Source of the DNA: an uncultured Alphaproteobacteria bacterium | GTDB lineage: Bacteria > Pseudomonadota > Alphaproteobacteria > UBA828 | Reading direction: 5' to 3' | Length of the DNA: 45,523 bases | NCBI GenBank assembly: GCA_913053235.1 | Contig: CAJXFT010000006.1 | Coordinates: 1-45,523, forward strand | Shown: piece by piece, positions 34,184 through 42,679 of the stretch | Position numbering within the stretch: the first letter of the stretch is position 1 | Layout of the letters: each line of letters begins with the position of its first letter | Program-made: the position numbers and the translations under genes | The notes under the pieces: model-generated | Database searches by the model: none | What the model was told of the DNA's origin: nothing | Seen by the model: the letters and a program-made list of their open reading frames with translations, nothing else

Positions 34184-36274
34184 TTACGCGCTTCTCTCGG
34201 GTTCGGTTTCCAGCACATAGTTGCGCCGCTCCGTCACCCGCGCCGTGGCGCCCGGATAGACCACGATGGTCGTGGTCGGCTCCTCGATGATCGCCGGCCC
34301 GGCAATCTCGGCGCCGGGGTTGAGATCGGTGCCGACATAGACCGGCGCGTCGACGGCCTCGCCGCCGCCGAAATGGGTTTTGGAAATGCGCTTGGCCTTG
34401 GCCGCCTTGTCATCGCCCGCGGCTTCGCGCGGCAGTGTCGGCTTGTCGAGAATGGCCGTCAGCCGGCCCTTCCAATTGACGCATTCGATGGCGCCGCCCT
34501 CTTCCTTGACCGCATAGCGGCGAAAATGCACGTCGTGGAATTGGTTCACCAGCGCCTCGACATCGGCGGCATTTTCGATCTTCTCCAGCGGCATGGCGAA
34601 TTCCATTTCCCACTGCTGATTGATGTAACGCGCCTCGACGAAAAATTCGCTCTCGAATCTGTCGACGCCGCGGCCGCGCAGCTGGTCGCTGAATTCGGCG
34701 ATCTGGCGGCGGATGCCGCCCAGGGCACGTTCCACCCCGGCGAAATCAAAATTGCCCGAATGGGTATATTGGCTGGCGCTGAATTCGGCGGCGATATTGG
34801 AATATTGCCCGCCGCAGGCGCTCAACGCCCCGGCGGTACTCGGCACCAGCACCTTGGCGCAGCCCAGCGCCTTGGCGATGGGCAGGATGTTGAGGCCGGC
34901 GGCACCGCCGCCGGCGACGAGAATGCTCTCGGCCGGATTGACGCCGTCCTGCACGGTGATTTCCTGGATCGCCTTGATCATCTGTTCGCCGGCGATGGTG
35001 ATGATGGCGAAGGCCGCCTGCTCGGCGCTCATCTCGCTTTGGGCGGCAATGGCGCCGATGACGCTCTTGGCCGCCGCCACATCGAGCGCCATGCGCCCGC
35101 CGAGGAAGAAGTCGGGATCGATATAGCCGAGCACCACGGCGGCATCGGTGACCGTCGCATCGGCGCCACCCTGGCCATAGCAGGCCGGGCCCGGAACGGC
35201 GCCGGCGCTCTTCGGGCCGACGCGCAACAAGCCGCCCGAATCGATCCAGGCGATGGAGCCGCCGCCGGCGCCGACGCTCCTGACATCGACCGAGGAGAGG
35301 CCGAGATTGTGGCCGATCCATTCGCCGAGCAGCCAGGTCTCGCGGGTGAATTTGATCTGCCCGGCGCGCACCAGGCTGACATCGAAAGTGGTGCCGCCGG
35401 TATCGACGATGATGACGTCATTGCCCTCACCCTCGGCCTCGGCATAGGCGATACCGGCCAGGGGCGCCATCGCCGGCCCCGATTTTACCGTGTAGATCGG
35501 CTTCTCGACGACATCCTCGACATGCATGACGCCGCCCGAGCAGGCGCTGACCAGGATCTCGCCGCGATAGTTGGCGCCGCGAAGGTCGCTCTCGAATTCG
35601 CTGAGATGGCTCTGCATCAGCGGCTTCAGCGATGCGTCGATGGCGGTCGAGGAGGTGCGCGGATATTCGCGGATGATCGGGTTGAGCCGGTGCGACAGCG
35701 TATAGGGAATGCCCGGCATGATTTCGCCGATCAACTCGCCGAGCCGCGTTTCATGGTCGGGATTGACGATCGACCATAACAGGCTGACCGAAACGGCCTC
35801 GATATTCATCAATGGCAGGCCTTCGATGACGGCACGCGCCGCCGCCTCGTCGAGCGTGGTCTCGACGCCGCCCTCGGCATTGATGCGCTCGGGAATCTCG
35901 AAGGTGAGGCGGCGCGGCACGTAAGGCGGCGGGAATTCCATCGCCAGATTGAGCGGCTCGCGCTTGCCGCCCTGGCGGTAGAGCAGGGTATCGGGAAAGC
36001 CCTCGGTCACCAGCAAGGCGGTCTTGGCGGTCTTGTTCTCGATGATCGAATTGGTCGCCCGCGTGGTGCCGTAGATCAGGACATCGCTGTCGCCGAGCAG
36101 GCTCTCGACCGGCACGCCGATATTCTCCGCCGCATTGGCGAGCGCGCCGGAAAAACCGTCATAGGTGCGCTCGGGCGTGGTCAGCGCCTTGCCGACGGTC
36201 AAGCGGCCGTCCGCATCGGCGACGACGACATCGGTAAAGGTGCCGCCGGTATCGACGGCAATGCGGTAGCTCAT
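34184..36274 (-). CDS. Hydantoinase A/oxoprolinase-type subunit
   Basis: A 696-residue HyuA-family ATPase subunit. It begins YRIAVDTGGTFTDVVV (the phosphate-1 ASKHA motif), then VLIYGTTRATNSIIE, SVSLLWSIVNPDHE, the second phosphate motif VIIVDTGGTTFDVSLV, SVGAGGGSIAWIDSGG and the adenosine-side VAGGGAAGLNILPIAKALG. The C-terminal third is the HyuA beta-rich domain. GGGAG is spaced well before the ATG. It works as a complex with HyuB; ATP activates the cyclic amide carbonyl. The family alone does not distinguish hydantoin, oxoproline or ketone substrates; an Asp/Glu-type hydantoin racemase or decarbamoylase is absent nearby. Confidence 0.93.
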   Translation of the reverse strand: MSYRIAVDTGGTFTDVVVADADGRLTVGKALTTPERTYDGFSGALANAAENIGVPVESLLGDSDVLIYGTTRATNSIIENKTAKTALLVTEGFPDTLLYRQGGKREPLNLAMEFPPPYVPRRLTFEIPERINAEGGVETTLDEAAARAVIEGLPLMNIEAVSVSLLWSIVNPDHETRLGELIGEIMPGIPYTLSHRLNPIIREYPRTSSTAIDASLKPLMQSHLSEFESDLRGANYRGEILVSACSGGVMHVEDVVEKPIYTVKSGPAMAPLAGIAYAEAEGEGNDVIIVDTGGTTFDVSLVRAGQIKFTRETWLLGEWIGHNLGLSSVDVRSVGAGGGSIAWIDSGGLLRVGPKSAGAVPGPACYGQGGADATVTDAAVVLGYIDPDFFLGGRMALDVAAAKSVIGAIAAQSEMSAEQAAFAIITIAGEQMIKAIQEITVQDGVNPAESILVAGGGAAGLNILPIAKALGCAKVLVPSTAGALSACGGQYSNIAAEFSASQYTHSGNFDFAGVERALGGIRRQIAEFSDQLRGRGVDRFESEFFVEARYINQQWEMEFAMPLEKIENAADVEALVNQFHDVHFRRYAVKEEGGAIECVNWKGRLTAILDKPTLPREAAGDDKAAKAKRISKTHFGGGEAVDAPVYVGTDLNPGAEIAGPAIIEEPTTTIVVYPGATARVTERRNYVLETEPERSA

Positions 36275-36308
36275 ACTTGCTCTCCCGGTTTCTTGTGATT
36301 GGCGGTGA

Positions 36309-37526
36309 TTACCACGCGCCTTTGAGAAGCTCGATGACCTGGTCCCTGGATTCGACCTTGCGCGGATTGGAGGCGACGATCAAATCCTCCAGCGCATCCT
36401 TGGCGATGCCGTCGAAATCCTCTTCGCCGACGCCGACATCACGGAGCCGCCACGGCAGACCCAGATCGTCGCGCACCAGCTTGAGCACTTCATCGGCGGC
36501 GGCCTTGGCGGCCTCTTCCTCGCTCATGGCGCTGATATCCACGCCCATCGCTTCGGCTACCCAGGCCTGCTGTGCCAATGTCTCCCGGCGGTTGAAGGCC
36601 ATCACATTATGCATCATCACCGCCGAGGTCTCGCCGTGCGGCACGTTGCAGCGCGCCCCCAATTGATGGCCGATGCCGTGGCTGAGGCCGAGCGTCACGC
36701 TGGCAAGACCGCAAACAGACATCCAGGCCGCCACCATTGTTTGCCCGCGCGCCGCCATATCGGTGGGGTCCGCTTTGGTCTCGCGCAAATAGCGCACCAG
36801 CATGGCGAGCGAGCGATAGGCCAGCGCGTCGGTAAATGGCTGATGGGTCGAGGAGCACATCGCCTCGATGCAGTGATCGACGGCGCGCATGCCGGTGCCG
36901 AGCCACAGGCGCTCCGGCGTCGCCAAGGTCAGGTCGGGATCGAGAAAGACGCTCTTCGCGGTGATGCGCTTGTCGAGATAGAGATCCTTCACCTGGCGCG
37001 CCCGGTCGGTGATGCCGACGAAAAAGGTGAACTCGCCGGCCGAGAGCGTCGTCGGGACGGCGAACATCGGCAGCGGGTCGGCCGAGAGGGAGGGAATCTC
37101 GAGCTTGTCGGGATATTCGAACTTGATGCGCACCGCGTCGAGGCCGTCCGGCTCGGTAATGCCTTCGGCGATGCAGATGGTCACCGCCTTGGCGGTGTCG
37201 TTGGGCGTGCCGCCGCCGAAGCTGATGATGGCGTCGGCATTCTTGGAACGGGCGAAATCGGCCGCCGCAATGACCGTCTCGCGCGGCACATGCTGGCTCG
37301 TCGCGCTGAACACACCGGCCGCGCGCCCGCCGGCGGCGCTTTCGACGCGCGCCACCAGATCGGTTTTTTGCGCCAGGCTGTTGCCGGTGACGATGACGGC
37401 ACGCTCGACGCCATATTGCTCCAACGCCGGCGCCAGCTTGGCGACGCTGCCCGCGCCGAAATGCACCTCGTCCATGGGCAACATGGCGAACTGGCCATTC
37501 AATTCCTGCTTAGGAACGGACAACAT
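36309..37526 (-). CDS. Iron-type alcohol dehydrogenase family, maleylacetate-reductase-like
   Basis: A 405-residue NAD(P)-dependent dehydrogenase of the group-III/maleylacetate reductase fold: VHFGAGSVAKLAPAL, the dinucleotide loop SFGGGTPNDTAKAV, AVPTTLSAGEFTFFVGITD and DPDLTLATPERLWLGTGMRAVDH, with later His residues in GLSHGIGHQLGARCNVPHGE. The first metal Asp of iron alcohol dehydrogenases is Arg214 here, with Asp217 next to His218, a pattern of the maleylacetate-reductase-like branch. The ATG at 37524-37526 has GGAG nine bases upstream; a TTG five codons earlier is less likely. It is the first gene of the operon with hyuA and hyuB, 34 bases from hyuA, and a palindromic operator candidate lies 54 bases upstream. 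The substrate is uncertain. Confidence 0.87.
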   Translation of the reverse strand: MLSVPKQELNGQFAMLPMDEVHFGAGSVAKLAPALEQYGVERAVIVTGNSLAQKTDLVARVESAAGGRAAGVFSATSQHVPRETVIAAADFARSKNADAIISFGGGTPNDTAKAVTICIAEGITEPDGLDAVRIKFEYPDKLEIPSLSADPLPMFAVPTTLSAGEFTFFVGITDRARQVKDLYLDKRITAKSVFLDPDLTLATPERLWLGTGMRAVDHCIEAMCSSTHQPFTDALAYRSLAMLVRYLRETKADPTDMAARGQTMVAAWMSVCGLASVTLGLSHGIGHQLGARCNVPHGETSAVMMHNVMAFNRRETLAQQAWVAEAMGVDISAMSEEEAAKAAADEVLKLVRDDLGLPWRLRDVGVGEEDFDGIAKDALEDLIVASNPRKVESRDQVIELLKGAW

Positions 37527-37580
37527 CCCCGCACTCTCCAATTATTGCTGTTTGCGGCCCCTGCCGGCCCGTGCGCTGAC

Positions 37581-37594
37581 CAAACACTTGTTTG
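37581..37594. promoter_or_regulatory. Operator-like palindrome upstream of the dehydrogenase-hyuAB operon
   Basis: CAAACA-CT-TGTTTG is a perfect 6+6 inverted repeat with a 2-base centre. Its form and size resemble TetR-family operators controlling acyl-CoA and related catabolic genes. It lies between the dehydrogenase start and the acyl-CoA dehydrogenase stop, so it most likely regulates the minus-strand operon. No regulator gene is in the window. Confidence 0.5.
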
Positions 37595-37657
37595 AATTTC
37601 ATGTCAATCCCCGGCCTCACTCCGATGGGGCCGAGGCCCGCGCGGCGGCGCGGCGGG

Positions 37658-38953
37658 TCAATCCGGCATCTCGGGATCATGCGCGTAGGACAGATCGGGC
37701 GGCACATTTTGGCCGAGCGCCGGGTCGGTTCCGGCCGGCTGGTAGGGCGCGCCGAGGGTGCCGATGGCGAGCGGCGCCGGTAATTCCAGGAGCGCGCGCG
37801 CCATCACCAGGCGCTGGATCGAGGGCGTGCCTTCCTCGGCCAGATTGATGCGCGCCTCGCGGTAGATGCGCTCGAGCGGATAGGGATAGTCGCTGAAATA
37901 GGCGCGCCCGCCGACGACGTCGAGCGCCTTGTCGGTTACCCGCATGACCGTCTCGAGGCCGCTCAGCTTGGCGATCGAGGCTTCGAGGGCGCAATCCTCG
38001 CCGCGGTCGATCTTGCCGGCCACATCTTCGAGAATGAGACGCAGCGCATAGACGTCGCGCGCCATCTCGGCAAGCTCGGCCTGCACCGAGGGCCGCGCCG
38101 CGATGCGCTTGCCGAACGTCACCCGCCGCTTGGCGAAATCGAGCGCGATCTCGAGCGCGCGCTCGGCGGCGCCGAGCGAGGAGGCGGCGACGAAGGCGCG
38201 GCTCGGCTCGAGCTCGCCGAGGAATATCTCGAGCCCGTCGCCTTCGCCGCCGATCATGCTCGCCGCCGCCACGCGCGCATCCTCGAAATGGAGGATGCCG
38301 TGGTAGGGGCCGTTGTTGCCCATCAGGCGCGGCATCGGTTCGATGGTAAAACCCGGCGCGTCGGTGGGGATTATCAATGCGCTCAGGGCGCGCCTGTCGC
38401 GCCTGTCACCGGAGCCGTCGGAGCCGCCGGGGGCGCCGGTGCGGCAGCACACCAGGTGCAAATCGGCGAATTCGGCGTTGGTGATGTAATGCTTGGTGCC
38501 GTTGACGCACCATTCGTCGCCGTCGCGTTGGGCGCGGCAGGCGACATCCATGCCGCTGCCCGAATTGGGCTCGGTGATGGCGAAGGTGAGCGAGGAATCG
38601 CCCCGCGCCAGGGCCGGCAGCAGCGCTTCTTTCTGCGCCGCGCTGCCATAGGCGGCGACGGCACGGGCGCTGGTGTTGTGAACATGGAGGAGGACGCGGA
38701 CGGTGCCGGCGACCTTCGAAAACTCGGCCAATATGGGCAGATATTGTTTGGTGGTGAGGCCAAGCCCGCCATGGCGGCGCGGTATGAGCAACCCCCACAG
38801 CCCGAATTCGCGAAAGCGGGGGAACAGCTTGTCGCGGGGAAATTCTCCGCCGCGCTCGATTTCGCCGGCCAGCGGCTCCACTTCGTGCCACAGGAAATCG
38901 AACAGGCGGCGCCGGTAGGCCTGGTAATCGGCATCGTTTTCAATCTCGATCAT
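37658..38953 (-). CDS. Acyl-CoA dehydrogenase
   Basis: A 431-residue flavoenzyme that introduces a 2,3 double bond in an acyl-CoA. Family signatures are FAITEPNSGSGMDVACRAQRDGDEWCVNGTKHYITNAEFADLHLV (FAD and substrate contacts), ALDVVGGRAYFSDYPYPLERIYREARI and the C-terminal AEEGTPSIQRLVMARALL, which carries the expected Glu. A short insert GGSDGSGDRRDRR interrupts the middle beta domain. About 35 residues of Pro-rich sequence follow the last conserved helix. GAAGG is well placed upstream of the ATG. It is on the same strand as the downstream dehydrogenase-hyuAB operon but 131 bases from it, so may be separate. Chain-length specificity is not readable. Confidence 0.92.
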   Translation of the reverse strand: MIEIENDADYQAYRRRLFDFLWHEVEPLAGEIERGGEFPRDKLFPRFREFGLWGLLIPRRHGGLGLTTKQYLPILAEFSKVAGTVRVLLHVHNTSARAVAAYGSAAQKEALLPALARGDSSLTFAITEPNSGSGMDVACRAQRDGDEWCVNGTKHYITNAEFADLHLVCCRTGAPGGSDGSGDRRDRRALSALIIPTDAPGFTIEPMPRLMGNNGPYHGILHFEDARVAAASMIGGEGDGLEIFLGELEPSRAFVAASSLGAAERALEIALDFAKRRVTFGKRIAARPSVQAELAEMARDVYALRLILEDVAGKIDRGEDCALEASIAKLSGLETVMRVTDKALDVVGGRAYFSDYPYPLERIYREARINLAEEGTPSIQRLVMARALLELPAPLAIGTLGAPYQPAGTDPALGQNVPPDLSYAHDPEMPD

Positions 38954-38976
38954 CGCTGTATTTCCTTCTCACAGGC

Positions 38977-39426
38977 TCATTCAGCCCGGCCGCGAGCCTT
39001 GCACGAAAACGCTTGCGGCCGTTCGCAGGTGATTCGCAAATGGGCGCGCTGGCCGCCGCGCAGCTCGGCAAGGTTTAAATCGGCGCGGCTCGCCTGCCAA
39101 TTGCCGGCCAGCCCGCAGAGTATATTTTCCACCGCCATGCGCCGGCCGCCGCCCGGCCGGTAGATCAGCGTGCCATCATCGGCATCGCGCCGGAGCTCGA
39201 TGACGGCTTCATCGCCGGCGCCGATCGGCGCCAGGTCCTCGGTCACGAAATGGGCCAACACGAGCCGGCACAGCAGGTGCGGTGCCGCCGTCGCGTTGAC
39301 GATTTCAAGCCGCACCGGCGCGCTCGGCCCGGTTGGCTCGGTCGCCAGGCCGGCGCCCGGCATCATGGCCAGCGCCATCATGGCCAGCGCCATCAGCCCG
39401 ATTTGAAAAATTGCTTTGCTGAACAT
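38977..39426 (-). CDS. Secreted protein of unknown function
   Basis: A 149-residue protein with a clear signal peptide (MFSKAIFQIGLMALAMMALAMM, cleavage probably near GLATEP). The mature part begins as a beta-rich segment (PVRLEIVNATAAPHLLCRLVLAHFVTEDL) and carries four Cys (in HLLCRL, ENILCGL, RITCERP and FSCKAR) that could form two disulfides. I do not recognise the family. A 15-bp duplication inside the signal-peptide coding region gives the repeated LAMMA residues. The gene is upstream of the acyl-CoA dehydrogenase on the same strand (23-base gap) and divergent from the aminotransferase. Confidence 0.65.
   Translation of the reverse strand: MFSKAIFQIGLMALAMMALAMMPGAGLATEPTGPSAPVRLEIVNATAAPHLLCRLVLAHFVTEDLAPIGAGDEAVIELRRDADDGTLIYRPGGGRRMAVENILCGLAGNWQASRADLNLAELRGGQRAHLRITCERPQAFSCKARGRAE
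39361..39390 (-). repeat. 15-bp tandem duplication in a signal-peptide coding region
   Basis: Two identical 15-base units, catcatggccagcgc, followed by a partial third (catcag). They lengthen the hydrophobic core of the signal peptide in frame. Confidence 0.85.
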
Positions 39427-39520
39427 GGCAACAAATTCGCCTTGATCGGATCGGATAATGGCTTACCCGGCGCCCCGATGCACGGTATATTGGCGCCCGG
39501 CACAGAAGAGGAACCCGCGC

Positions 39521-40699
39521 ATGGAAAATTCACCCATCAAGGCGCCTGTCATGACCTTGACTTCCGGCCCGGTGGCGATTTATCCGCGCGTTCAGGAAGC
39601 ATTGTCGCGGCCCGTTCCCTATCACTACGACCCCTATTTTCTAAACTTCTACGAACAGGTCTGCGTCAAGGCCGGCCGGGCGCTGCGCAGTGACCGCCCG
39701 GCGCTAATTTTGCAGGTCGAGCCGGCGGCGGCGATCGAGGCGGCGGCGGCATCGCTGATATCGCCCGACGACGTGGTGCTCAATCTGGCTTCCGGCGTCT
39801 ATGGCAAGGGCTTCGGCTATTGGGCGGCGCGCTATTGCAAGCGGCTGACGGAAGTGGAAGTCGCCTACAACGAGGCCATCGATGCCGGGCAGGTGGCCGA
39901 GGCCCTGCGCGCCAACCCGGATGTTACGATCGTCTCCGCCGTCCATCACGACACGCCGTCGGGCACCCTCAATCCGATCGACGAGATCGGCGCGGTGGTC
40001 AAGGCGCACGGCGCCCTCTTTCTGGTCGACGCGGTTTCCTCGTTTGCCGGCATGGATGTTCACCCGATTGATGCTGCCACGGATATATTCATCACCGGAC
40101 CGGGAAAATGCCTCGGCGGATCGCCGGCGCTGTCTGTCCTCGACGTCACCGAGGCGGCCTGGACGCATATGGAGAGCAACGAAAACGCGCCCCGGGCATC
40201 GATTCTCAGCCTGCTCGACTGGAAGAATGCGTGGCGCAAGGAGGAGGGGTTTCCGTTCACGCCCTCGGTGTCGGAAGTGCACGGCCTCGATGCCGCCTTC
40301 GATCAATATTTGCAGGAGGGGCCGGAAACCGTGTGGCGGCGCCATGACCTGACGGCGCGGGCGTGCCGCGCCGGCATCAAGGCGATGGGGCTTGAGCTGT
40401 GGCCGGCGCGCGAATCGATCGCCGCGCCGAGCACCACGGCGGTCACCATCCCCGGCAATTTGACGACCGAGCAAATCATCTCCGCGGCGCGCCAAACATT
40501 TGGTGTGATGCTCTCGGCCGGCCTCAAGGAGACCTACGACAAGCTGATCCGCATCGGCCATATGGGGCCGGTGGCCGAGCCGGTTTACGCCGTCACCGCA
40601 ATCGCCGTGTTGGGCGCCGCCGTGCGCCAACACGGCATCAAAGCCGATGTCGGCGCCGGCATCGAGGCGGCGCTGGCGGAAATACCGAACGGCGCTTAA
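39521..40699 (+). CDS. Class-V aminotransferase resembling pyridoxamine-pyruvate aminotransferase
   Basis: A 392-residue PLP-fold enzyme. Motifs such as AAAASLISPDDVVLNLASGV, YGKGFGYW, HHDTPSGTLNPID, VDAVSSFAGMD, TGPGKCLGG and RIGHMGP closely match my memory of Mesorhizobium loti pyridoxamine-pyruvate aminotransferase, of nearly equal length. Mapping its key residues with a constant offset of one gives Glu67, Lys196 (Schiff-base-position Lys) and Arg344. The fourth, Arg336, is Leu335 here. The reaction may therefore be pyridoxamine plus pyruvate to pyridoxal plus alanine, or a related amine substrate. AGAGGAA precedes the ATG at 39521. It is convergent with the BMP-transporter operon (5-base gap). 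No other vitamin B6 degradation gene is identifiable. Confidence 0.85.
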   Translation: MENSPIKAPVMTLTSGPVAIYPRVQEALSRPVPYHYDPYFLNFYEQVCVKAGRALRSDRPALILQVEPAAAIEAAAASLISPDDVVLNLASGVYGKGFGYWAARYCKRLTEVEVAYNEAIDAGQVAEALRANPDVTIVSAVHHDTPSGTLNPIDEIGAVVKAHGALFLVDAVSSFAGMDVHPIDAATDIFITGPGKCLGGSPALSVLDVTEAAWTHMESNENAPRASILSLLDWKNAWRKEEGFPFTPSVSEVHGLDAAFDQYLQEGPETVWRRHDLTARACRAGIKAMGLELWPARESIAAPSTTAVTIPGNLTTEQIISAARQTFGVMLSAGLKETYDKLIRIGHMGPVAEPVYAVTAIAVLGAAVRQHGIKADVGAGIEAALAEIPNGA

Positions 40700-40704
40700 C
40701 CGCC

Positions 40705-41640
40705 TCAACGTTCCCCCCGGTGATAGGGAAGGCCGAGCGCCGGCGGTAAGTAGCTGTGCCGCGCGAACAGCACCAACACGACGATCACCATCGCGAAGGG
40801 CAGCATCTGCACGATGTCGGTCGGGATGTTGAGCCCGGCCACTTGCAGCGCCGTGGTGAGCGCCAAGCTGGCGCCGAACAATGCCGCGCCCAACAGAACC
40901 CAAAGCGGTTTGCCGCGCGCCAGCATGGCGAGAACGATAGCGATAAAGCCGGCGCCATGGGTCATGAACGGCACGAACAGGCCGGCCCCGACATCAGCCA
41001 TGAAGGCGCCGCCGATGCCGGCGAGCAGGCCGGTGGCGAGCACGGCAAGGCTGCGCGTCAGTTTGACGTCGATGCCGGCGGCATCGAGCGCCGCCGGATG
41101 GTCGCCGGCGGCCTGGAGATTGAGCCCGATATGGCTGCGCCGGAACAGCCAGGCGATGGCGACGACCAGCACTATGGCGAGATAGACCAGCGGGTGGCGC
41201 TCAAAGAGGGCCGGGCCGATCACCGGGATATCGCTGAGCCCGGCTATATCCAGGGTCGGCACTTCTGACAGGCGCGGATAGCTGCGGCTGAACTGGAAAT
41301 GGTGCAGCAGCGCCGTCAGCCCTTCGGCACCGATGGTAAGCGCGATGCCGATGACGATTTGATTCATGCCGAGAAGAACGCAGAACAGCACCATCAGCGC
41401 CGCGACGGCCATGCCCGAGACGCCGCCGGCGAGGAAGCCGAGCCAGAAGGACTCGCTGTAATAGGCCGCCACGAAGCCGCCATAGGCGCCCATCAGCATC
41501 ATGCCCTCGATGCCGATATTGAGCACCCCGGCCTTTTCCGAGATCTGCTCGCCGAGGCCGGCGAGCAGCAGCGGGATGCCGACGGTCACGGCGCCGAACA
41601 GCAGCGAGGCGATAAAGGTCTCGGTGAGAAGCCCGCCCAC
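40705..41640 (-). CDS. ABC transporter permease, BMP/nucleoside type, second subunit (NupQ-like)
   Basis: A 311-residue inner-membrane permease of the simple-sugar/branched-chain type with about eight to nine helices. GLGEQISEKAGVLNIGIEGMMLMGAYGGF is the typical signature near the N-terminus, and the EAA-like region lies around GDHPAALDAAGIDVKLTRSLAV. The start is GTG at 41638-41640. It pairs with the permease encoded just upstream (3-base gap) in a heterodimeric channel. It is the last gene of the SBP-ATPase-permease-permease operon. Confidence 0.9.
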   Translation of the reverse strand: MGGLLTETFIASLLFGAVTVGIPLLLAGLGEQISEKAGVLNIGIEGMMLMGAYGGFVAAYYSESFWLGFLAGGVSGMAVAALMVLFCVLLGMNQIVIGIALTIGAEGLTALLHHFQFSRSYPRLSEVPTLDIAGLSDIPVIGPALFERHPLVYLAIVLVVAIAWLFRRSHIGLNLQAAGDHPAALDAAGIDVKLTRSLAVLATGLLAGIGGAFMADVGAGLFVPFMTHGAGFIAIVLAMLARGKPLWVLLGAALFGASLALTTALQVAGLNIPTDIVQMLPFAMVIVVLVLFARHSYLPPALGLPYHRGER

Positions 41641-41643
41641 CGC

Positions 41644-42666
41644 TCAGGCCTTTTTGCGCCGGCGCGACAGATGGTCGAGATATTCGACCAGGGCCAGAAA
41701 TATGAGCAGCAGGGCGACCAGAACAAGGACATAGAAATTGGGCACGCCCAAGCGCCGCGACGCGCTCTCGCCGCCGATCATCAGGATGGCGAAGAACAAA
41801 GTCAGTGCGATCACCGCGATGCCGTTGAAGCGGGCGAGAAACACCAGCGGCACGACGAGCAGTCCATAGGCCGGATTCCAATCGGCGCGCATGGTTCCCC
41901 ACACGCCGAGAATCTCGACCGCGCCGCCGAGGCCGGCAAGGCCGGCGCTGAGCGCAAACGTCGCGTAGGTGAGGCGCCCGACATTCAATCCGGCATGTTT
42001 GGCGGCGCGCGGATTGGCGCCGACGATTTGTAAGCGCAGCCCGAACGCCGTTCGCGTCATGACGAAGTGGGTGATGAGCACGGCGACCAGGGCGATGATG
42101 ATGCCGCCATGGATGGTGGTGTCGAACAGCCGCCCCAAACGGTCGGCCACCGGCAGCGTCATGGTCTGCGGCACCGTGTTGTCGGGATCGTTAAACGGCA
42201 GTTTGATCAGCACATTGGCGAAACTGATACCGAGGAAGGTCATCATCAATGTGGTGATGATTTCGTTCAGCCCGTATTGCGTTTTCAGAAATGCCGGGAC
42301 CAGCGACCACGACATCGCCACCAGCACCGAGACGGCGCAGCAGATAACGATGGTCAGCCAGGACGGCAGCGCAGCGATGAGAAGCGGCGCCAGGGCGGCG
42401 GAGGCGACCGCGGCGAGCAGAAATTGCCCGTCGACGCCGAGGTTCCAGATACCGGCGCGGAAGGCGACGATCAGCCCGGCGGCGATCAACAGCAAGGGCG
42501 CGGAACGGATGATGGTCTGTTGCAGGCCGCTCCAGCTTAAGAGGCCGCGCTGCACGACGAAATCGTAATAGGCGAGCGGATCCTTGCCGAGGGCGAGAAG
42601 AATCAGGCCGCCGGCGACGAGCGCCAGAACGATCGGAACGACAACGCGTAAAGTGGAAAATATCAC
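41644..42666 (-). CDS. ABC transporter permease, BMP/nucleoside type, first subunit (NupP-like)
   Basis: A 340-residue permease with an N-terminal helix (VVPIVLALVAGGLILLALG), FRAGIWNLGVDGQFLLAAV, the conserved NEIITTLMMTFLGISFANVL, and the ATPase-contact region around IVGANPRAAKHAGLNVGRLTY. Family members import nucleosides, oxidised purines, or simple sugars. It lies 13 bases after the ATPase gene and 3 bases before the partner permease. Confidence 0.9.
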   Translation of the reverse strand: MIFSTLRVVVPIVLALVAGGLILLALGKDPLAYYDFVVQRGLLSWSGLQQTIIRSAPLLLIAAGLIVAFRAGIWNLGVDGQFLLAAVASAALAPLLIAALPSWLTIVICCAVSVLVAMSWSLVPAFLKTQYGLNEIITTLMMTFLGISFANVLIKLPFNDPDNTVPQTMTLPVADRLGRLFDTTIHGGIIIALVAVLITHFVMTRTAFGLRLQIVGANPRAAKHAGLNVGRLTYATFALSAGLAGLGGAVEILGVWGTMRADWNPAYGLLVVPLVFLARFNGIAVIALTLFFAILMIGGESASRRLGVPNFYVLVLVALLLIFLALVEYLDHLSRRRKKA

Positions 42667-42679
42667 GGCGCCAAACCGC

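Noticed and set aside
32706-35779. Two plus-strand frames of over 500 codons opposite hyuB and hyuA
   Set aside because: Both mirror clear HyuB and HyuA coding sequences, are Asp/His/Arg-rich without domains, and overlap each other.
20391-40699. A complete vitamin B6 degradation pathway (GMC oxidase plus PPAT-like enzyme)
   Set aside because: The two genes are 15 kb apart and no pyridoxal dehydrogenase, lactonase or ring-opening oxygenase is recognisable.
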